This document shows positions 29,047 to 32,816 of a stretch of DNA of 32,816 bases, piece after piece; the stretch's first letter is position 1, and every line of letters begins with the position of its first letter. Location of the stretch: assembly GCA_001770815.1 (NCBI GenBank), contig MESD01000198.1, positions 37,561-70,376 of the forward strand. The letters are read 5' to 3'. Source of the stretch: Burkholderiales bacterium RIFCSPHIGHO2_12_FULL_69_20 (lineage in GTDB: Bacteria > Pseudomonadota > Gammaproteobacteria > Burkholderiales > Burkholderiaceae_C). Below the pieces are notes generated by a model that saw only the letters and a list, made by a program, of their open reading frames with translations, was not told the DNA's origin and searched no databases. Position numbers and translations under genes: made by a program.

Positions 29047-29994
29047 ATGAGCGACATCACCATCCAGAATTTCGAAGCCGACCTGATCCAGGCCTCGATG
29101 CAGCAGCCGGTGCTGCTCGACATCTGGGCCCCCTGGTGCGGCCCCTGCCGCACGCTGGGCCCCCTGCTCGAGAAGGTCGAGGCGGCCTACGGTGGCCGCT
29201 TCAAGCTGGCCAAGCTCAACAGCGACGACCAGCCCGAGATCGCCGCCCAGCTGAGCCAGGCCTTCGGCGTGCGTTCGATCCCGTTTTGCGTGATGTTCAA
29301 CCAGGGCCAGCCGGTGGACGGCTTCGTCGGCGCAATCCCCGAGGCGCAGATCCGCGAGTTCCTCGACCGCCACGTGCCCAGCGCCGAGGCGCTGGAGGCC
29401 GAGGAGGACACCGCCGAGGCCGAGGTGCTGGAAGCCGAGGGCGACCTCGACGCCGCGCTGGCCAAGCTGCAGCAGGCGGTGGCGATCGACCCGGCCAACG
29501 ACAGCGCCCGCTACGACTACGTCAAGCTGTTGATCGAGACCGGCCAGGTGCCGCAGGCGCGTGCGGCCTGGGCGCCGGTGGCCGGCAAGGCCATGATCGA
29601 CGCCCGCATCGCGGCGCTGGGCGTGTGGCTGGACGCCTGCGAAAAGGCGCCGCAGGCGCGCTCGCCCGAGCAACTGGCGGCCGCCATCGAGGCCAACCGC
29701 CGCGATTTCGACGCCCGCTACGAACTGGCCCAGGGCCTGATGGCGCAGGGCCGTTTCACCGACGCGATGGACGCGCTGCTCGAGATCGTGATGCGCGACA
29801 AGGCCTGGAACGGCGAGCTGGCGCGCAAGACCTACGTCGCCATCCTCGAATTGATGAGCAAGCCCGCGCCCAAGGCCGCCGCCGCCGGCGAGAAGGCCAA
29901 GGGCGCACTGGAACTCACCGGCCACGCGGCCGTGGCGTCCAGCGACCCGGTGCTCGACCAATACCGCCGCAAGCTCAGCATGGCGCTGTTCTGA
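29047..29994 (+). CDS. cnoX: Thioredoxin-TPR chaperedoxin, CnoX/YbbN type
   Basis: The 315-residue protein has an N-terminal thioredoxin domain (about 1-112) with the full WCGPC active site (C31, C34) and the cis-proline SIPF. A C-terminal helical region of TPR-like repeats follows (about 120-280; EGDLDAALAKLQQAVAIDPANDSARYDYVKLL). This is the layout of CnoX/YbbN, a holdase that also protects proteins under oxidative stress. Escherichia coli YbbN lacks the first active-site cysteine, so this version should be redox-active, as in some alphaproteobacteria. It stands alone between purE (divergent) and yajC (121 bp downstream). Confidence 0.9.
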   Translation: MSDITIQNFEADLIQASMQQPVLLDIWAPWCGPCRTLGPLLEKVEAAYGGRFKLAKLNSDDQPEIAAQLSQAFGVRSIPFCVMFNQGQPVDGFVGAIPEAQIREFLDRHVPSAEALEAEEDTAEAEVLEAEGDLDAALAKLQQAVAIDPANDSARYDYVKLLIETGQVPQARAAWAPVAGKAMIDARIAALGVWLDACEKAPQARSPEQLAAAIEANRRDFDARYELAQGLMAQGRFTDAMDALLEIVMRDKAWNGELARKTYVAILELMSKPAPKAAAAGEKAKGALELTGHAAVASSDPVLDQYRRKLSMALF

Positions 29995-30053
29995 CCCCCG
30001 GCGGGCCCGCCCGCCACCGCTCCCATCGGGCCACCAACGCCCGTCCCACCCCC

Positions 30054-30070
30054 CCACCTACAATAGGTGG
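30054..30070. repeat. Inverted repeat upstream of yajC
   Basis: CCACCTA-CAA-TAGGTGG is a perfect 7-bp inverted repeat with a 3-nt loop, followed by TTTG, 60 bp past the cnoX stop. It may be a weak terminator for cnoX. The centre also contains TACAAT (30059-30064), which could be the -10 of the yajC promoter, but no good -35 was found 16-18 bp upstream. Confidence 0.4.
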
Positions 30071-30115
30071 TTTGCCCGCGCCACCAGCGGGTGACCTGTC
30101 CCGAGGATTCCCAAC

Positions 30116-30457
30116 GTGTTCATTTCCAACGCTTTTGCCCAGGCCGCCCCGGCCGCCGCCGTCGGTGGCGCTGAATCGATGTTCGGCTCGCTCGGCCAGC
30201 TGTTGCCGCTGGTGCTGATGTTCGTGGTGCTGTACTTCATCATGATCCGCCCGCAGATGAAGCGGCAGAAGGAGCACAAGGCCATGATCGACGCCCTGGC
30301 CAAGGGCGACGAGGTGGTGGTGGCCGGTGGTGTGATCGGCCGCGTCGCCAAGCTCGGCGAGAGCATGGTCAACGTCGAGGTGGCCAACGGTGTCGAGCTG
30401 CAGGTGCAGCGTTCGGCCGTGGTGCAGGTGCTGCCCAAGGGCACCTACGGCAAGTAA
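30116..30457 (+). CDS. yajC: Sec translocon accessory protein YajC
   Basis: YajC is a small inner-membrane protein that forms a complex with SecD and SecF and assists protein export. The 113-residue protein has one membrane helix (about 24-44, LLPLVLMFVVLYFIMIRPQ), then the family's basic RPQMKRQKEHKAMIDALAKGDEVVVAGGVIGRV and a soluble cytoplasmic beta-rich domain. It starts with GTG at 30116, supported by a GAGGA ribosome binding site (30103-30107). It heads the yajC-secD-secF cluster. Confidence 0.94.
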   Translation: MFISNAFAQAAPAAAVGGAESMFGSLGQLLPLVLMFVVLYFIMIRPQMKRQKEHKAMIDALAKGDEVVVAGGVIGRVAKLGESMVNVEVANGVELQVQRSAVVQVLPKGTYGK

Positions 30458-30480
30458 ATCGGTGGCCGGGGCCGGCGTCG

Positions 30481-30502
30481 GCCCCTGAGGCGCCCCTGAG
30501 GC
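30481..30502. repeat. Perfect 11-bp tandem duplication before secD
   Basis: GCCCCTGAGGC occurs twice, back to back, in the 137-bp yajC-secD gap. It lies just after the GC-rich hairpin GGGGCCG-GCGT-CGGCCCC. No T-run follows. It is probably a local duplication without known function. Confidence 0.7.
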
Positions 30503-30594
30503 ATTCACGCGCCTCGCCACGCTCCCGACGCCCTGCGACGGGTGAACCGCCCGCCCGGGCCAGGCCCATCGGCCACCGGGCCGAGGAATCCAAG

Positions 30595-32505
30595 ATGAAC
30601 CGCTATCCCTGGTGGAAATACCTGATCCTCGGCATCGCGCTGCTGGTCGGCCTGCTCTACACGTTGCCCAACCTGTACGGCGAGGCACCGGCGGTGCAGG
30701 TCTCCAGCGGCAAGGCCACGCTCAAGCTCGATTCGGCGCTGGTGCCGCGCATCGAGCAGACGCTGACGGCCGCCGGCCTGAAGCCCGACTTCGTGCAGTT
30801 CGAGGGCAATTCGGTCAAGGCGCGTTTCGGCAGCACCGATGACCAGCTCAAGGCCAAGGATGCGATCAGCAAGGCGCTGAACCCCGATCCGGCCAATCCG
30901 TCGTACATCGTTGCGCTGAATCTGCTGAGCCGCTCGCCGCACTGGCTGACCAGCCTGCACGCACTGCCGATGTACCTGGGCCTGGACCTGCGCGGCGGTG
31001 TGCACTTCCTGATGCAGGTCGACATGAAGGCGGCGCTGACCAAGAAGGCCGAATCCTTCTCGGGCGACATCCGCACGCTGCTGCGCGACAAGAACATCCG
31101 CCACGCCGGCATCAACCGCGACGGCAACCTGGTGGTGGTGCGTTTCCGCGATGCCGCCACGTTGGCGCAGGCGCGCACGCTGCTGGACGAGCAACTGCCC
31201 GACCTTGAGTGGACCGAGACGCCCGATGGCGCCGAGATCCGCCTCACCGGCGCGCTCAAGCCCACCTCGGCCAAGGCGGTGCAGGACGCGGCGATCAAGC
31301 AGAACATCACCACGCTGCACAACCGCGTCAACGAACTGGGCGTGGCCGAGCCGGTGATCCAGCAGCAGGGTGCCGACCGGGTGGTGGTGCAGTTGCCGGG
31401 CGTGCAGGACACCGCCAAGGCCAAGGACATCATCGGCCGCACCGCCACGCTGGAGGTGCGCCTGGTCAATACCAGCACCGAGGCGCTGGCCGCGTTGTCG
31501 GGCGGCGGCCCGGTGCCCTTCGGCAGCGAGCGCTACCTCGAAAAGGACGGCGCGCCCATCATCGTCTTCCGCCAGGTCATCCTGACCGGCGAGAACCTGA
31601 CCGATGCCCAGCCCGGCTTCTCGGGCGACAACCAGGGCGAGGCGGCGGTGCACCTGACGCTCGACGCCAAAGGCGCGCGCATCTTCCGCGACGTCACGCG
31701 CGAGAACATCAACAAGCGCATGGCCATCATCTTGTTCGAGAAGGGCAAGGGCGAGGTCGTCACCGCGCCGGTGATCCGTTCCGAAATCGGCGGCGGCCGG
31801 GTGCAGATCAGCGGCCAGATGAGCACCACCGAGGCCGCCGACACCGCGCTGCTGTTGCGCGCGGGCAGCCTGGCCGCGCCGATGGAGATCATCGAAGAGC
31901 GCACCATCGGCCCCACGCTGGGGGCCGACAACATCGCCAAGGGCTTTGCCAGCGTGGGCTACGGCTTCGCGGCGATCGCCGTGTTCATGTGCGGCTACTA
32001 CCTGCTGTTCGGCGTGTTCTCGACGCTGGCGCTGGCCTTCAACCTGCTGTTGCTGATCAGCGTGCTGTCGATGCTGCAGGCCACGCTGACGCTGCCGGGC
32101 ATCGCCGCCATCGCGCTGACGTTGGGCATGGCGATCGACTCGAACGTGCTGATCAACGAGCGGGTGCGCGAAGAACTGCGTGGTGGCGCCGCGCCGCAGG
32201 CGGCCATCAACACCGGCTACGAGAAGGCCTTCGCCACCATCCTCGACAGCAACATCACCACGCTGATCGCCGGTCTGGCGCTGCTGGCCTTCGGCTCGGG
32301 CTTCGTGCGCGGCTTCGCGGTGGTGCACTGCCTGGGCATCCTGACCAGCATGTTCTCGTCGGTGATGTTCTCGCGCGGCCTGGTCAACCTCTGGTACGGT
32401 GGCAAGAAGCGCCTCAAGAGCGTGTCGATCGGCCAGGTCTGGCGGCCCAACGGGGCGGCGGCGCCGGCCCTGCACGACGACGACGAACCGGTGGCCAAGG
32501 CCTGA
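30595..32505 (+). CDS. secD: Protein translocase subunit SecD
   Basis: SecD is an inner-membrane RND-like protein that, with SecF, uses the proton gradient to help pull proteins through SecYEG. The 636-residue protein has an N-terminal membrane helix (about 8-25), the conserved YLGLDLRGGVHFLMQVD just after residue 125, a large periplasmic region (with the D2-D3-like LTGENLTDAQPGF), and five C-terminal membrane helices from about residue 455, including GMAIDSNVLINERVREELRGG. The Pro/Ala-rich tail is cytoplasmic. The ATG at 30595 gives the standard N-terminus MNRYPWWKYLIL. It is followed 32 bp later by secF. Confidence 0.95.
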   Translation: MNRYPWWKYLILGIALLVGLLYTLPNLYGEAPAVQVSSGKATLKLDSALVPRIEQTLTAAGLKPDFVQFEGNSVKARFGSTDDQLKAKDAISKALNPDPANPSYIVALNLLSRSPHWLTSLHALPMYLGLDLRGGVHFLMQVDMKAALTKKAESFSGDIRTLLRDKNIRHAGINRDGNLVVVRFRDAATLAQARTLLDEQLPDLEWTETPDGAEIRLTGALKPTSAKAVQDAAIKQNITTLHNRVNELGVAEPVIQQQGADRVVVQLPGVQDTAKAKDIIGRTATLEVRLVNTSTEALAALSGGGPVPFGSERYLEKDGAPIIVFRQVILTGENLTDAQPGFSGDNQGEAAVHLTLDAKGARIFRDVTRENINKRMAIILFEKGKGEVVTAPVIRSEIGGGRVQISGQMSTTEAADTALLLRAGSLAAPMEIIEERTIGPTLGADNIAKGFASVGYGFAAIAVFMCGYYLLFGVFSTLALAFNLLLLISVLSMLQATLTLPGIAAIALTLGMAIDSNVLINERVREELRGGAAPQAAINTGYEKAFATILDSNITTLIAGLALLAFGSGFVRGFAVVHCLGILTSMFSSVMFSRGLVNLWYGGKKRLKSVSIGQVWRPNGAAAPALHDDDEPVAKA

Positions 32506-32537
32506 CGGCCGCAGCCACGCCCAGGGAGCCCTGACAC

Positions 32538-32816
32538 ATGGAATTCTTCCGGATCCGCCGCGACATCCCGTTCATGCGGCATGCGCTGGTGTTCAACATC
32601 ATCTCGTTCGTCACTTTCGCGCTGGCGGTGTTCTTCCTCGTCACCCGCGGCCTGCACCTGTCGATCGAGTTCACCGGCGGCACCGTGCTGGAGGTCGAAT
32701 ACGCCCAGACCGCCAACCTTGAGAAGACGCGCGCGGCCGTCGACACCATGGGCTTCGGCGAGGTGCAGGTGCAGAACTTCGGCACCTCGCGCGACGTGCT
32801 GGTGCGCCTGCCGGTG
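32538..32816 (+). CDS. secF: Protein translocase subunit SecF, N-terminal part (partial)
   Basis: The frame opens with ATG at 32538 behind an AGGGAG ribosome binding site (32523-32528) and stays open to the window edge (93 codons). The sequence MEFFRIRRDIPFMRH, a first membrane helix (about 17-36) and LSIEFTGGTVLEVEY, the SecF D-FxGG-like motif, identify SecF, the partner of SecD. The rest lies beyond the window. Confidence 0.93.
   Translation, partial: MEFFRIRRDIPFMRHALVFNIISFVTFALAVFFLVTRGLHLSIEFTGGTVLEVEYAQTANLEKTRAAVDTMGFGEVQVQNFGTSRDVLVRLPV

Noticed and set aside
30505-32475. 656-codon minus-strand open frame across secD
   Set aside because: It is the antisense shadow of secD, with no recognisable domain.

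Overview
The window is a GC-rich (roughly 68-70%) stretch of ordinary bacterial chromosome. Gene content and order (pilSR-ampD, nrdA-nrdB-histone H1-like gene, pgk/pyk/fba/purC, purEK beside a TsaC/Sua5 gene, yajC-secD-secF) point to a betaproteobacterium of the order Burkholderiales, probably the Rubrivivax/Leptothrix/Ideonella side. That placement is an inference from gene order and protein style. No rRNA or tRNA gene, CRISPR array, transposase or phage gene was seen.

Layout. 1-2547 (+): end of the sensor kinase pilS, regulator pilR, then ampD. 2548-3096: a long regulatory gap with a sigma70-like promoter flanked by two NrdR-type boxes exactly 31 bp apart. 3097-8123 (+): class Ia ribonucleotide reductase nrdA and nrdB, then a Lys/Ala/Pro-repeat histone H1-like gene closed by a strong terminator. 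8158-14214, mainly (-): an AT-richer TPR-like gene set directly behind purC, then purC, fba and pyk. A (+) gene for a one-piece HTH / GHKL-ATPase / STAS-like regulator lies between fba and pyk. 14338-19016 (-): maeB (malic enzyme), pgk and a DUF6279-type lipoprotein. 19033-20424 (+): glmU. 20432-24717 (-): an overlapping or tightly spaced run tsaB-rimI-udg-GGDEF/EAL. 24888-25181 (+): a SemiSWEET-like protein. 25165-28859 (-): purE-purK-tsaC and an SGNH-like lipoprotein. 29047-32816 (+): cnoX-like thioredoxin, yajC, secD and the start of secF.

How the genes fit together. Most are housekeeping: dNTP supply, purine synthesis, lower glycolysis and the malate/pyruvate node, cell-wall precursor synthesis and recycling (glmU, ampD), t6A tRNA modification (tsaB and tsaC), ribosomal protein acetylation, uracil repair and Sec secretion. 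Regulatory or accessory parts are PilSR, the HTH-GHKL-STAS protein, a PAS-PAS-GGDEF protein with a degenerate EAL domain, and the AT-rich TPR-like gene.

No convincing multi-gene new system was found. The best leads are: (1) the low-GC gene joined to purC, whose ribosome binding site lies in purC's last codons and whose arrival seems to have rewritten the end of PurC; (2) the HTH-GHKL-STAS-like protein, which packs switch-kinase-like and STAS-like parts into one chain with a palindrome just upstream; (3) the dead-looking EAL domain; (4) the SGNH-like lipoprotein lacking serine at the usual nucleophile position.
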